A stretch of 64,000 nucleotides of DNA from Winogradskyella tangerina (GTDB taxonomy: Bacteria; Bacteroidota; Bacteroidia; Flavobacteriales; Flavobacteriaceae): NCBI RefSeq assembly GCF_003260205.1, contig NZ_QERF01000004.1, positions 1 to 64,000 of the forward strand, in the 5' to 3' direction. Every line of letters begins with the position of its first letter. Positions within the stretch are counted from its first letter, which is position 1. Below the pieces are notes generated by a model, which saw only the letters and a program-made list of their open reading frames with translations, made no database searches and was not told the origin of the DNA. The position numbers were made by a program, and so were the translations under genes. Below, one piece after another: positions 1 to 8,801 of the stretch.

Positions 1-260
1 ACCCGAGGTACTTTACACCTAATGGTGATGGCAACCACGACACATGGAATATAGCAGGCATTGGAAACAGCGCCAAAATTTATATATTTGACCGCTATGG
101 TAAGTTGCTCAAGCAGTTGAGTCCTGGCGGCCCGGGATGGAACGGTACCTATAATGGCAATAGAATGCCAACGGGCGGTTACTGGTTTGTTGTAGAGTAC
201 GACGAACCTACCACAGGTCAACGTAAAGAACTAAGAGCCCATTTTACCTTGAAACGATAA
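1..260 (+). CDS. C-terminal part of a T9SS type B sorting-domain protein (partial)
   Basis: The window opens inside an open frame (third frame) that runs to a TAA at 258-260. The 86 visible residues read PRYFTPNGDGNHDTW, then IYIFDRYGKLLKQL, then a W-x-G-TYNG turn and MPTGGYWFVVEY, ending KR. This is the gliding-motility-associated C-terminal (CHU_C / T9SS type B) domain, which routes large Bacteroidota proteins through the type IX secretion system to the cell surface. The rest of the protein lies upstream of the window, so its activity cannot be told. A hairpin terminator follows 16 bases after the stop. Confidence 0.9.
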   Translation, partial: PRYFTPNGDGNHDTWNIAGIGNSAKIYIFDRYGKLLKQLSPGGPGWNGTYNGNRMPTGGYWFVVEYDEPTTGQRKELRAHFTLKR

Positions 261-276
261 ATAGTTTTGATTAAAT

Positions 277-310
277 AAAAAGCCTGAACATAGTGTTCAG
301 GCTTTATTTT
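277..310. terminator. Bidirectional intrinsic terminator
   Basis: A perfect stem AAAGCCTGAACA / TGTTCAGGCTTT with a 3-base loop sits between two convergent genes, with A-tract on one side and T-tract on the other, so it can end transcripts from both the sorting-domain gene and the minus-strand FadL-like gene. Confidence 0.85.
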
Positions 311-320
311 TTTGTTCGTT

Positions 321-1841
321 TTAGATTCTAAATCCTAATGAAAGGACTATGTCTGTGAATTTTGATTGAAGTAATGCTGAATCTGTGAGACCAACATTAA
401 AAAACTGATAGTTAATATCTCGTTCAGACTGACTAAAAGCCAGGTCCAAATTGAAACTTCCAAAGGTATAACCTAAACCTAATGAATATCCTGTTAAGTC
501 ACCAAAGAATGTATTATCCTGATATGGACTTTCCTCAAAGCGATATCCACCTCTAAAGCTGAGTTGTTTATAGCGATACTCACCACCAAATCTATAAGAT
601 GAAGCAGAAGTAAGCGTATTATTAATTTCACCATTTAATGCCGAAAAGAAGACATCTGAAGTTGGTCTAAACTGTGCGTTCGCATAATCTTTTACTGAAT
701 AGTCGAAACTTAAAAGTCCTGTTCTACCAAAGACATAAGCTAAACTTCCGGTTATTTTACCTGGAGTTTGTAATCGGTAATCAGGAAATATATTAGTAAC
801 ATTAGGATTCACAATTTGATTCACACTCGAACCGTTTTCAAGTCGAGTAGTGGCTAAAAATTGTGATGTCTCTTCAGAAATTCTATACCAAGTAGGAGAG
901 TTGTATGAGAGTCCAACTCTGAATTCTTCTGTAAGTTTTGCTATTCCTCCTAATTGAAATGAGAACCCACTACCTGTAGTTAATAAATTATTGTCAAAAT
1001 TTACATTAGTGACAGTTGAGCTAGCGTTTGAATTAGACTCACTGAAGAATGTAGTTCTTTCAAAATTTATAAAATGCGCATTTAAATTTACACCAAAATA
1101 AAATTTATCATCGTAGTTTGTGGCAAAGTTGAAGGCCATTTTACCATTATAACCTCTACTGGTATATGCAAATGTTTGATCAAAATCTGAACCTGAAATA
1201 TTTCTAATGTATTCCGTATTATCATCTGTGTTTGAAACAGGGTCAATAATAAACCCTTCATATCCTAAGAAAGCTTGCTGATTTCCAAAACCGAAGAAAC
1301 GTCCTATTTCAGAATATGCCTGTGAGATGGTTTCTCCTGGAAATGCAGAAATTTCATCTAGCCGTTGACCATCTGCGAAAGCAAAAAAGTATTCAACTAT
1401 ACTGGTATTGGGATTTACACCACTTGCAATCCAATCATCATCAAAATCAGCAACACGATCAAACGCTGCGCTTAAGGTAAATCGCTTCCAAGGTGAATTA
1501 GGGTTATTATTTGCAAAGACAAAAGCTGCCCCTAGCTGATTGACGTCTACATTAGAATTTGAAGCTGTATTAACACCATTGAAATAGGTGATGTCATCTT
1601 GCTTATCAAAATATCCTAAGGTTAAGGAAGCATGACTTGTATTAAAAATTGCTGATCCAGCCGGATTGATATTCACGGCCGACATATCGCCTCCAAGTGC
1701 TCCGAACGCGCCTCCCATGGCTCTAAATCGCGCTGTTCCTTGTATTTCATCCATGGAATATCGAACGGCATCTGTAACGTCTTGTGCTAATAAAATGGAC
1801 GTACTTAACATGCCTATGCAAAACATAAGTGCTTTTTTCAT
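321..1841 (-). CDS. OmpP1/FadL-family outer membrane transporter
   Basis: 506 aa with a signal peptide (MKKALMFCIGML...LAQ) and the FadL-type opening of the mature protein: ARFRAMGGAFGALGGDMSA followed by NPAGSA, which in this family forms the N-terminal hatch. The rest is alternating amphipathic strands ending in an aromatic-rich strand with terminal LGFRI, as expected for an outer membrane beta-barrel. FadL-type proteins pass hydrophobic compounds such as long-chain fatty acids across the outer membrane; the substrate here is unknown. It lies 35 bases downstream of the lipoprotein gene at 1877-2995 on the same strand, so the two may be co-transcribed. Confidence 0.85.
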   Translation of the reverse strand: MKKALMFCIGMLSTSILLAQDVTDAVRYSMDEIQGTARFRAMGGAFGALGGDMSAVNINPAGSAIFNTSHASLTLGYFDKQDDITYFNGVNTASNSNVDVNQLGAAFVFANNNPNSPWKRFTLSAAFDRVADFDDDWIASGVNPNTSIVEYFFAFADGQRLDEISAFPGETISQAYSEIGRFFGFGNQQAFLGYEGFIIDPVSNTDDNTEYIRNISGSDFDQTFAYTSRGYNGKMAFNFATNYDDKFYFGVNLNAHFINFERTTFFSESNSNASSTVTNVNFDNNLLTTGSGFSFQLGGIAKLTEEFRVGLSYNSPTWYRISEETSQFLATTRLENGSSVNQIVNPNVTNIFPDYRLQTPGKITGSLAYVFGRTGLLSFDYSVKDYANAQFRPTSDVFFSALNGEINNTLTSASSYRFGGEYRYKQLSFRGGYRFEESPYQDNTFFGDLTGYSLGLGYTFGSFNLDLAFSQSERDINYQFFNVGLTDSALLQSKFTDIVLSLGFRI

Positions 1842-1876
1842 AAGTATTTTTATTTGGAAATAAATGAAATATATAA

Positions 1877-2995
1877 TTAACCGCGACCTCTTCCGCCACC
1901 TCTAGATCCACCGCCTCTAGATCCTCCGCTCGAAGATCTTGACGAACCACCTGAACGCATGCTACCTGATGAAGATCTCGATGATCCTCCAGAACGCATA
2001 CTACCAGACGATCTTGATGATCCTCGGCTTGATCTTACTGAACCAGAAGATGGACGTGTACTTCTAGATGATCTAACAGAGCCAGATCGTGATGATCTCG
2101 TTGATGGTCGTGTCACTCTAGAATTCGACCTTGAACTTCTTGTTGTGCCAACACTACTACGAGTAGATCGCGTATTTGAACTTCCAACACGAGTGCTTCT
2201 TGTATTTCGTGTACTTCTAGCCGTTGCGGCTCTTGTTAATCGACTTGTAGAATAATCTCTTCTCGAGAGCGCTGAGTTACTTCTATTTCTTCTATTTAGA
2301 TTACTAGTACTAGCTAAGAGTGTACCTCTTCTACCAGTATTAAAGGCAATATTGTTATTATTTACAGTATTCCATGCCCAGCCATTCCAACCTGGAGGAC
2401 ACCATGCATTCCAACCCCAGCCAGCATTCCAGCCCCAGCCAAAGCCTAAACCAACATCCCAACCGTTATATCCTACGCCGTATCTCCAGCCACCAAGGCC
2501 CCAGCCATTCCAGCCCCAGCCCCAAGGTCGTCCCCAACCCCAGCTGTTCCAGCCCCAACCCCAAGGTCGGGCCCAGCCCCAGCCCCAGCCAGCATTCCAA
2601 CCCCATCCATTATCATAAATGTTAATGGTGACGTTATCATTAGCCTGGCCCCAGCCGCCATAAGGTCCTTGTTGTTCTAGGGTGTCCTGAACTCTTTCAA
2701 CATAATTTCCTTGATAAGAATCTATATCTGTGAAGACTTCACCGTCCTCTTGGATAGCATCAACTTGTGCTGAATTTTCGGCGAAATAATTTTTATAATA
2801 ATTTGTATCATTGGTTGATGTCGTAACATCTTCTTGTTCAACAGCAACTTCTTGTACGTTATCATTTTCTGCTGAATATATTCCATCATTATCATATCCT
2901 ACGTACTGATAAGAACCACACGAAGTTAACAAGGTCGCTAGACCAAGTGCAACAAATAATGGCAATTTTTGGAGTGTAATGGTTTTAAATTGCAT
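1877..2995 (-). CDS. Low-complexity lipoprotein: Trp/Gly-rich core, Arg/Ser/Gly-rich tail
   Basis: 372 aa. The N-terminus is a lipoprotein signal with lipobox LLTSC. Residues about 30-120 are acidic and Asn-rich. Residues about 125-205 are a run of WGW, WGWN and WGRPWG units, and residues about 230-372 are Arg/Ser/Thr-rich (SSRS, RSTR, MRSGGSSRSS) and end in GGGSRGGGRGRG. I recognise no catalytic domain. The design suggests a surface or periplasmic protein with an aromatic, sticky core and a strongly basic tail that could contact polysaccharide, DNA or the envelope. The coding DNA is itself repetitive (about 2390-2610 and 1890-2110), so copy-number change between strains is likely. Orthologues are expected next to proS in related species, but I cannot verify this. 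Confidence 0.7.
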   Translation of the reverse strand: MQFKTITLQKLPLFVALGLATLLTSCGSYQYVGYDNDGIYSAENDNVQEVAVEQEDVTTSTNDTNYYKNYFAENSAQVDAIQEDGEVFTDIDSYQGNYVERVQDTLEQQGPYGGWGQANDNVTINIYDNGWGWNAGWGWGWARPWGWGWNSWGWGRPWGWGWNGWGLGGWRYGVGYNGWDVGLGFGWGWNAGWGWNAWCPPGWNGWAWNTVNNNNIAFNTGRRGTLLASTSNLNRRNRSNSALSRRDYSTSRLTRAATARSTRNTRSTRVGSSNTRSTRSSVGTTRSSRSNSRVTRPSTRSSRSGSVRSSRSTRPSSGSVRSSRGSSRSSGSMRSGGSSRSSSGSMRSGGSSRSSSGGSRGGGSRGGGRGRG

Positions 2996-3095
2996 ATCTA
3001 TTATATTTTATTGTTGAACATAGCAAAAATAGTTAGTTTTGCTGAACTATTTTTTTAATTAATAAAGACACAATTTTTGTGCCAAAAGACTAAAA

Positions 3096-4574
3096 ATGAG
3101 CAAAAATCTTACCAGTAGAGCAGAAGATTATTCAAAATGGTATAATGAGTTGGTGGTAAAAGCCGACTTAGCAGAGAATTCTGCTGTAAGAGGATGTATG
3201 GTAATTAAACCCTATGGATATGCTATTTGGGAGAAAATGCAAGCTGAATTAGACCGAATGTTTAAAGAAACAGGTCATCAGAATGCCTATTTCCCATTAT
3301 TTGTTCCAAAGAGTTTATTTGAAGCTGAAGAGAAAAATGCTGAAGGTTTTGCCAAGGAATGCGCCGTTGTTACTCATTACAGATTACAGAATGACCCAGA
3401 TAATGCAGGAAAACTCAGAGTTGATCCTGAAGCAAAATTAGAAGAGGAATTGGTTGTGAGACCTACAAGTGAAGCTATTATTTGGAATACCTATAAAGGT
3501 TGGATTCAAAGCTATAGAGACCTACCTATATTAGTTAATCAATGGGCTAATGTGGTGCGTTGGGAAATGCGTACACGACTATTCTTACGCACAGCAGAAT
3601 TTCTATGGCAAGAAGGTCATACTGCTCATGCCACTAAGGAGGAAGCTTGGGAAGAGACCAAACTGATCAATAATGTTTATGCTCAGTTTGTTGAGAATTT
3701 TATGGCAATTCCGGTAATTCAAGGTTTGAAAACCGAAAGCGAACGTTTCGCTGGAGCGGAGGAGACTATGTGTATTGAAGCGTTAATGCAAGACGGTAAG
3801 GCTTTGCAAGCAGGAACCTCACATTTTCTTGGTCAGAATTTTGCTAAGGCCTTTGATGTGAAATTCACCAATAAAGAAGGTAAACTCGATTATGTTTGGG
3901 CTACCTCATGGGGCGTTTCTACACGTTTAATGGGAGCGCTCATTATGACGCATAGTGATGATAAAGGATTAGTTTTACCTCCAAATTTAGCACCTTATCA
4001 GGTAGTGATTGTTCCAATATACAGAAACGAAGAACAGTTCGCCGCGGTTAAGCAAGTTGCAGATGAAATTATTGGCGATCTTAGAGAACGAAACATATCT
4101 GTAAAGTTTGATCACAGAGATACGCTTAGACCTGGAGCAAAATTTGCACAACACGAATTGCAAGGTGTACCTTTAAGAATTGCTATTGGGCCAAAAGATC
4201 TTGAAGATAATACAGTTGAATTGGCAAGGCGAGATACTATGACCAAAGAAACGGTTATTTTAGATCGCATCAATGTTGTCGTAGAGGATTTGCTTGAAGA
4301 AATTCAGGAAAGCTTGTTCAATAAAGCTTTAGCCTTTAGAGATTCTCACATTACCGAGGTTGATGATTTTGAAGAATTTAAGAAGGTTTTAGAAACAAAA
4401 ACAGGTTTTATTTCTGCGCACTGGGATGGTACTGCTGAAACAGAGCAAAAAATTAAGGAACTTACAAAAGCTACTATAAGATGTATTCCGATAGATAATA
4501 AGGAAGAGTCTGGCAAATGTGTTTATTCTGGAAATCCTTCAAGCCAACGTGTGCTTTTCGCGAAGGCTTATTAA
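3096..4574 (+). CDS. proS: Prolyl-tRNA synthetase (short, ProS type 3)
   Basis: 492 aa, class II synthetase that charges tRNA-Pro in the cytoplasm. Visible motifs are RPTSE at residues 122-126, the motif 2 stretch [15 protein letters not shown] around 155-169 followed by WQEGHTAH at 171-178, and a C-terminal anticodon-binding domain ([14 protein letters not shown] onwards). The length and the absence of the large editing insertion fit the archaeal/eukaryotic-like short form used by Bacteroidota rather than the long E. coli type. A -7-like TAGTTTTG lies at 3034-3041 with TTG 20 bases upstream. The final tail about [15 protein letters not shown] is typical of the family. Confidence 0.97.
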   Translation: MSKNLTSRAEDYSKWYNELVVKADLAENSAVRGCMVIKPYGYAIWEKMQAELDRMFKETGHQNAYFPLFVPKSLFEAEEKNAEGFAKECAVVTHYRLQNDPDNAGKLRVDPEAKLEEELVVRPTSEAIIWNTYKGWIQSYRDLPILVNQWANVVRWEMRTRLFLRTAEFLWQEGHTAHATKEEAWEETKLINNVYAQFVENFMAIPVIQGLKTESERFAGAEETMCIEALMQDGKALQAGTSHFLGQNFAKAFDVKFTNKEGKLDYVWATSWGVSTRLMGALIMTHSDDKGLVLPPNLAPYQVVIVPIYRNEEQFAAVKQVADEIIGDLRERNISVKFDHRDTLRPGAKFAQHELQGVPLRIAIGPKDLEDNTVELARRDTMTKETVILDRINVVVEDLLEEIQESLFNKALAFRDSHITEVDDFEEFKKVLETKTGFISAHWDGTAETEQKIKELTKATIRCIPIDNKEESGKCVYSGNPSSQRVLFAKAY

Positions 4575-4602
4575 AAAATTTTCAAAAAATATATATTAGT
4601 AG

Positions 4603-4632
4603 TTGCAACATTTAAAAATAGTTGTATTTTTG
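4603..4632 (+). promoter_or_regulatory. Bacteroidota-type promoter for tRNA-Glu / rpsT
   Basis: TTG at 4603-4605 is followed after exactly 19 bases by TATTTTTG at 4625-4632. This matches the flavobacterial sigma consensus (-33 TTG, -7 TANNTTTG). It lies about 50 bases upstream of tRNA-Glu. Confidence 0.7.
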
Positions 4633-4683
4633 CATCCGCAATGGAAACATTGTAGGTTCATTTAAATGTGTAAATAACCAAAT

Positions 4684-4755
4684 GGCCCGTTCGTCTATCG
4701 GCTAGGACGCCAGGTTTTCATCCTGGTAAGAGGGGTTCGATTCCCCTACGGGCTA
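4684..4755 (+). tRNA. tRNA-Glu (anticodon TTC)
   Basis: 72-base cloverleaf. The acceptor arm GGCCCGT pairs with ACGGGCT, the anticodon stem CCAGG/CCTGG holds a 7-base loop TTTTCAT with anticodon TTC, and the T arm GGGG-TTCGATT-CCCC is canonical, with discriminator A at 4755. CCA is not encoded. rpsT starts 24 bases downstream, so tRNA and mRNA may share one transcript. Confidence 0.97.
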
Positions 4756-4779
4756 CAATTTTTAATAAGAAAAAATAAA

Positions 4780-5031
4780 ATGGCAAATCATAAGTCAGCA
4801 TTAAAAAGAATTAGAAGTAGCGAGAAAAGAAGAGTGCTTAACAGATATCAGCACAAGACTACACGTAATGCAATTAAAAAATTACGTGAGACTACTGATG
4901 CGAAAGAAGCTCAAAAATTGTTACCTTCTGTGATCAGTATGATCGATAAGTTAGCTAAGAAGAATGTAATTCATTCTAACAAAGCAGGTAACTTAAAGTC
5001 TCAGTTAACTAAGCACGTTGCTGCATTATAA
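4780..5031 (+). CDS. rpsT: 30S ribosomal protein S20
   Basis: 83 aa, strongly basic. The start MANHKSALKRIRSSEKRR and the ending LAKKNVIHSNKAGNLKSQL are the conserved S20 signature; the protein binds 16S rRNA in the bottom of the small subunit. It directly follows tRNA-Glu and is ended by a strong hairpin terminator 25 bases after the stop. Confidence 0.98.
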   Translation: MANHKSALKRIRSSEKRRVLNRYQHKTTRNAIKKLRETTDAKEAQKLLPSVISMIDKLAKKNVIHSNKAGNLKSQLTKHVAAL

Positions 5032-5055
5032 TTGTAGTAATCGTTAAGATATATG

Positions 5056-5082
5056 AAGTCTTCCTTTTGGAAGACTTTTTTT
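5056..5082 (+). terminator. Intrinsic terminator of rpsT
   Basis: Stem AAGTCTTCC / GGAAGACTT with a TTTT loop followed by a T run, 25 bases after rpsT. Confidence 0.88.
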
Positions 5083-5090
5083 ATGCCATA

Positions 5091-5123
5091 AAAAAAACCT
5101 TGGATACTATGTCCAAGGTTTTT
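5091..5123 (-). terminator. Intrinsic terminator of rho
   Basis: Stem ACCTTGGA / TCCAAGGT (5098-5105 with 5112-5119), with an A-tract at 5091-5097 that reads as a T-tract on the minus strand. It lies 23 bases after the rho stop. Together with the rpsT hairpin it separates the two convergent genes. Confidence 0.8.
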
Positions 5124-5145
5124 CATTTATCTATTTAACGAAGAA

Positions 5146-6762
5146 TTATCCATTCATTGAAATTAAGAATTCTTCATTATTTCTCGTTTGCTTAAAGCGG
5201 TCGTTAATGAATTCCATCGCTTCAACCGGATTCATATCAGCAAGATATTTACGCATTACCCACATTCTTTGAATGGTGTTATCATCTAATAATAGATCGT
5301 CGCGTCTTGTACTTGATGATGTAAGATCGATCGCAGGGAAAATTCTACGGTTAGAAATCTTACGGTCAAGTTGTAGCTCCATATTACCGGTTCCTTTAAA
5401 TTCTTCAAAAATTACTTCATCCATTTTAGAACCAGTTTCGGTTAAGGCTGTAGCAATAATTGTGAGTGACCCACCATTTTCAATATTTCGAGCAGCTCCA
5501 AAGAAACGTTTCGGTCGGTGCAGAGCATTAGCATCTACACCACCACTTAAAATCTTACCTGAGGCTGGTTGTACCGTATTGTAGGCTCTAGCTAAACGTG
5601 TGATCGAATCTAAAAGGATCACAACATCGTGTCCGCATTCTACTAATCGCTTTGCTTTTTCAAGAACAATGTCAGCAATTTTTACGTGCTCATGAGCTTC
5701 CTTATCGAAAGTAGAGGCAATAACTTCGCCACGCACATTACGCTGCATATCGGTAACTTCCTCTGGACGTTCATCAATTAACAAAATCATTTGATATACT
5801 TCAGGGTGGTTTGCTGCAATAGCATTTGCCACATCCTTTAGTAACATGGTCTTACCAGTTTTTGGTTGTGAAACGATCATTCCACGTTGCCCTTTTCCGA
5901 TAGGAGAAAACAAATCCATTATTCTCGTAGAAATGGTACTTTGTCTTTCAGCAATATTGAATTTTTCCTTCGGGAAAAGTGGAGTTAAGTGTTCAAAAGC
6001 AACACGGTCTCTCACCACATTGGGGTCTTGGCCGTTGATCTTACTTACTTTAATTAAAGGGAAATACTTTTCACCTTCTTTTGGTGGTCTTACATGACCA
6101 AGAACGGTATCACCTTTCTTTAGACCGAAAAGTCTAATCTGTGATTGTGAGACATAAATGTCATCTGGTGATGTTAAATAATTATAATCTGAAGATCGTA
6201 AAAATCCATAACCGTCTTGCATAATGTCTAGGACACCTTCACTTTCAATAATGGCATCGAACTCAAAATCTGGTTCGCGATAACGGTTTCTGTTATCCTT
6301 ATTACCATTATTCTTTTGGTTATTATTTCGATTATTATCCTTATTACGATTCTGACGGTTGTCGTTATTCTGATTTGAACGTTTGTTGTCATCAGAACGT
6401 TCGTTAGACGAATTATTATTGTCCTGACGCTTCTGTTTTTGTCTGTCGTTATTAGACTTTTGTTCTTTTGGTTGAGAACCTTCCTTTTGATCTGAAAACT
6501 CAATGGTTTTTTGATCTTTATTTTCTTGAGGACTTCTTTGAACTCTTGCTCTCTTTTGTTGAGGCCTGTTTTGTTTTGCCTCTGGTTTAGCTTCAGTTTC
6601 TGCCTTGGCTTTTAAGGCTTCAGGGTTTGCAGCTTGATGGTCTAAGATCTGATAAACCAAGTCTAATTTCTTCAGACTTCGGTATTTAGGAACGCTTAGT
6701 TGTTTAGCGATATCCTGCAATTCAGGTAGCTTCTTAGCTTTTAACTGTGAAATTTCGAACAT
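5146..6762 (-). CDS. rho: Transcription termination factor Rho with long disordered insert
   Basis: 538 aa. An N-terminal Rho_N helix bundle (residues 1-45) is followed by a long polar, Asn/Gln/Lys/Arg-rich low-complexity insert (about 55-165), then the cold-shock-like RNA-binding domain (about 172-240, with YGFLRS) and the RecA-type ATPase. The Walker A motif is QPKTGKT at 299-305 and Walker B VVILLD ends at D385. Rho is a hexameric helicase that ends untranslated transcripts. The inserted region is absent from E. coli Rho but typical of Bacteroidota, where such tails are linked to extra RNA binding and condensate formation. A leader of about 200 bases precedes it, divergent from the DUF4293 gene. 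Confidence 0.97.
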   Translation of the reverse strand: MFEISQLKAKKLPELQDIAKQLSVPKYRSLKKLDLVYQILDHQAANPEALKAKAETEAKPEAKQNRPQQKRARVQRSPQENKDQKTIEFSDQKEGSQPKEQKSNNDRQKQKRQDNNNSSNERSDDNKRSNQNNDNRQNRNKDNNRNNNQKNNGNKDNRNRYREPDFEFDAIIESEGVLDIMQDGYGFLRSSDYNYLTSPDDIYVSQSQIRLFGLKKGDTVLGHVRPPKEGEKYFPLIKVSKINGQDPNVVRDRVAFEHLTPLFPKEKFNIAERQSTISTRIMDLFSPIGKGQRGMIVSQPKTGKTMLLKDVANAIAANHPEVYQMILLIDERPEEVTDMQRNVRGEVIASTFDKEAHEHVKIADIVLEKAKRLVECGHDVVILLDSITRLARAYNTVQPASGKILSGGVDANALHRPKRFFGAARNIENGGSLTIIATALTETGSKMDEVIFEEFKGTGNMELQLDRKISNRRIFPAIDLTSSSTRRDDLLLDDNTIQRMWVMRKYLADMNPVEAMEFINDRFKQTRNNEEFLISMNG

Positions 6763-6976
6763 TAGTATGTAGTATATTGTATTATGATTGACATTATTAA
6801 TTCAAGATTTTCTAGATGAAATAAAAAGAAAAAAAGTGAAATTAATTTGGAAGATAGATTTGTGCAACTCAGTCTGTTGCTTCTCTCTACTGCAATAATA
6901 CAACTTTATTTTAAAACAATTTCTATCTTTTTAAAAAATAAACTACTAATTTTGCCAAGCATTTTTAATTGAAGAA

Positions 6977-7387
6977 ATGATACAACGCATACAAACACTA
7001 TATTTAATTTTAGCCGCTGGAATTTCAGGGGGTTTAATCTTCGTATTTTATTTATGGAAGAATAGTGAAGGTGTTGAAGTATTTGCTAGAGATGATTATA
7101 CCTATTTAGGACTGTTTTTAGGATCAGCGTTGTTATCCTTAATTTCAATTTTCAGATTTAAGAATAGAAAGTCCCAATTTATGCTGGGACGACTCAATAT
7201 AATATTGAACTTTATTTTACTAGGATTCTTTGTGTATCAATCTCTAAATTTATCTGGAGGGACGGATGTCCCTGAGAAAGGTATTGGGATGCTTCTTCCT
7301 GTTTTTTCTATTGTGTGTTTAGCCTTAGCTAATAAGGCTATTAAAAAGGATGAAGATCTCGTAAAATCTGTAGATCGGTTACGATGA
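6977..7387 (+). CDS. DUF4293 four-helix membrane protein
   Basis: 136 aa. It starts MIQRIQTLYLIL, the conserved opening of the DUF4293 family, and has four predicted membrane spans (about 7-27, 43-60, 72-90 and 103-120). The family is largely confined to Bacteroidota and commonly lies beside rho, as here; its role is unknown. A -7-like TAATTTTG at 6947-6954 lies 22 bases upstream of the ATG. The gene ends in a strong shared terminator. Confidence 0.85.
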   Translation: MIQRIQTLYLILAAGISGGLIFVFYLWKNSEGVEVFARDDYTYLGLFLGSALLSLISIFRFKNRKSQFMLGRLNIILNFILLGFFVYQSLNLSGGTDVPEKGIGMLLPVFSIVCLALANKAIKKDEDLVKSVDRLR

Positions 7388-7413
7388 ACCTAAAATCTTA
7401 GTAGTATTAGTGC

Positions 7414-7445
7414 GAAAAACCCAGACGCTGCCGTCTGGGTTTTTC
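7414..7445. terminator. Bidirectional intrinsic terminator
   Basis: A 14-bp perfect stem GAAAAACCCAGACG / CGTCTGGGTTTTTC with a CTGC loop lies between the convergent DUF4293 and phosphodiesterase genes. A-tract and T-tract arms let it work in both directions. Confidence 0.9.
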
Positions 7446-7452
7446 ATTTTTA

Positions 7453-7944
7453 TTACCTATCAAATTCAATAATTTCCAAGTCTTTTATTTGCTTGCCGTC
7501 GATCTTAAAACGAAGCATGGTCCTTTTTTTATGGAAACCGTGTTTTCCGATTGCTCCCGGATTCATGTGTATGAGGTCTAATTTTTTATCTGGCATGACT
7601 TTCAAAATATGCGAATGTCCGCAGATAAAAATATCGGGCGGGTTGTTATTTAGTTCTTCTCTAACACGACCGTTGTATTTAGGAGGATAACCGCCGATGT
7701 GGGTAATCCACACATCAATTTCTTCGCATGTAAATCTTTGATGAAGAGGAAATTCGCTTCGCGCTTTACTATCATCAATATTACCATAAACGGCCTTTAA
7801 AGGTTTAAGTGCCTTAATTTGATCTGTGACTTCTAGATCGCCGATATCACCAGCATGCCAAACTTCATCTGCCTGCTTCACATATTTAAGGATGTTATCG
7901 TCAATATAGCTGTGGGTATCAGATAAAAGAAGTATTTTTTGCAT
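7453..7944 (-). CDS. YfcE/MJ0936-family metallophosphodiesterase
   Basis: 163 aa calcineurin-like phosphoesterase. The metal ligands are all visible: D9 and H11 in SDTH, D33 in AGDIGD, N55 in YGNIDD, H82 in THIGG, and H110/H112 in CGHSH. Its compact size and motif order match the YfcE/MJ0936 group of single-domain phosphodiesterases with broad in vitro activity; the physiological substrate is unknown. Divergent from truA. Confidence 0.9.
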   Translation of the reverse strand: MQKILLLSDTHSYIDDNILKYVKQADEVWHAGDIGDLEVTDQIKALKPLKAVYGNIDDSKARSEFPLHQRFTCEEIDVWITHIGGYPPKYNGRVREELNNNPPDIFICGHSHILKVMPDKKLDLIHMNPGAIGKHGFHKKRTMLRFKIDGKQIKDLEIIEFDR

Positions 7945-8017
7945 TAAGATAATATTGTGATTTTAACTGCCGAATCTGTGTATCTTTGTTATTCTAAGCG
8001 CAAAAATAGCTAATCTT

Positions 8018-8767
8018 TTGAGATATTTTTTAAAGTTGGCATACAACGGTAAAGCCTATCATGGTTGGCAAAATCAGCCCAATGCTATTTCTGTTCAGGA
8101 AGTTATAGAAAAAGCATTGAGTACTATTTTGAAAAGTGACATCGCTATCGTTGGTGCGGGTAGAACAGATACTGGTGTTCATGCCTCGCAGATGTTTGCT
8201 CATTTTGAGTATGAAGATAGTTTTAATACCCATGATCTGGTGTACAAGCTCAATTCGTTTCTTCCTAAAGATATCGCTGTGCATTCTATTTTTGAAGTGA
8301 AGGCCGAAGCACATGCTAGATTTGATGCACTTAGCAGAACCTATCATTATAAAATTTCAACTTCTAAGAATGTATTTGATTACGACTATGCTTATCAGGT
8401 TCAGCAATCATTAGATGTTGAGGCAATGAATGAGGCTTGTAAAATCTTATTAACCTATAACGATTTTCAATGCTTTTCTAAAAGTAATACAGATGTAAAG
8501 ACGTATTATTGTGATATTAAAGAGGCGTATTGGACTAAAAGTGAAACGGGTCTTAAATTCACCATTACAGCAAATCGTTTTCTAAGAAATATGGTAAGAG
8601 CAATTGTTGGTACAATGGTTAATATTGGATTGGGAAAACTTCAACCAGATGACCTTCATGGTATCATCGCCTCTAAAGATAGGAGTGAAGCAGGATTTTC
8701 GGTTCCGGCCCATGGGCTATATTTGGTAGAGATCGTTTACCCTGAAGATATTAGAATAGAGCAATAA
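8018..8767 (+). CDS. truA: tRNA pseudouridine(38-40) synthase TruA
   Basis: 249 aa. GAGRTDTGVHA (46-56) carries the catalytic Asp51. The end NFLRNMVR-like stretch (NRFLRNMVRAIVGT) is the second conserved TruA block. The enzyme isomerises uridines 38-40 in the tRNA anticodon arm. The start is a TTG at 8018 (MRYFLKLAYNGKAYHGWQNQ is the expected N-terminus); no in-frame ATG lies close enough. TATCTTTG at 7981-7988 is a -7-like element. Confidence 0.96.
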   Translation: MRYFLKLAYNGKAYHGWQNQPNAISVQEVIEKALSTILKSDIAIVGAGRTDTGVHASQMFAHFEYEDSFNTHDLVYKLNSFLPKDIAVHSIFEVKAEAHARFDALSRTYHYKISTSKNVFDYDYAYQVQQSLDVEAMNEACKILLTYNDFQCFSKSNTDVKTYYCDIKEAYWTKSETGLKFTITANRFLRNMVRAIVGTMVNIGLGKLQPDDLHGIIASKDRSEAGFSVPAHGLYLVEIVYPEDIRIEQ

Positions 8768-8801
8768 CTAGAATTGAATTCCCGTTTTTTGGGATATTAA
8801 T

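Noticed and set aside
1666-2661. Plus-strand frames rich in Pro/Gln or Asp/Leu opposite the lipoprotein gene
   Set aside because: They mirror the repetitive WGW and RSS codons of the minus-strand gene and have no start context or domain.
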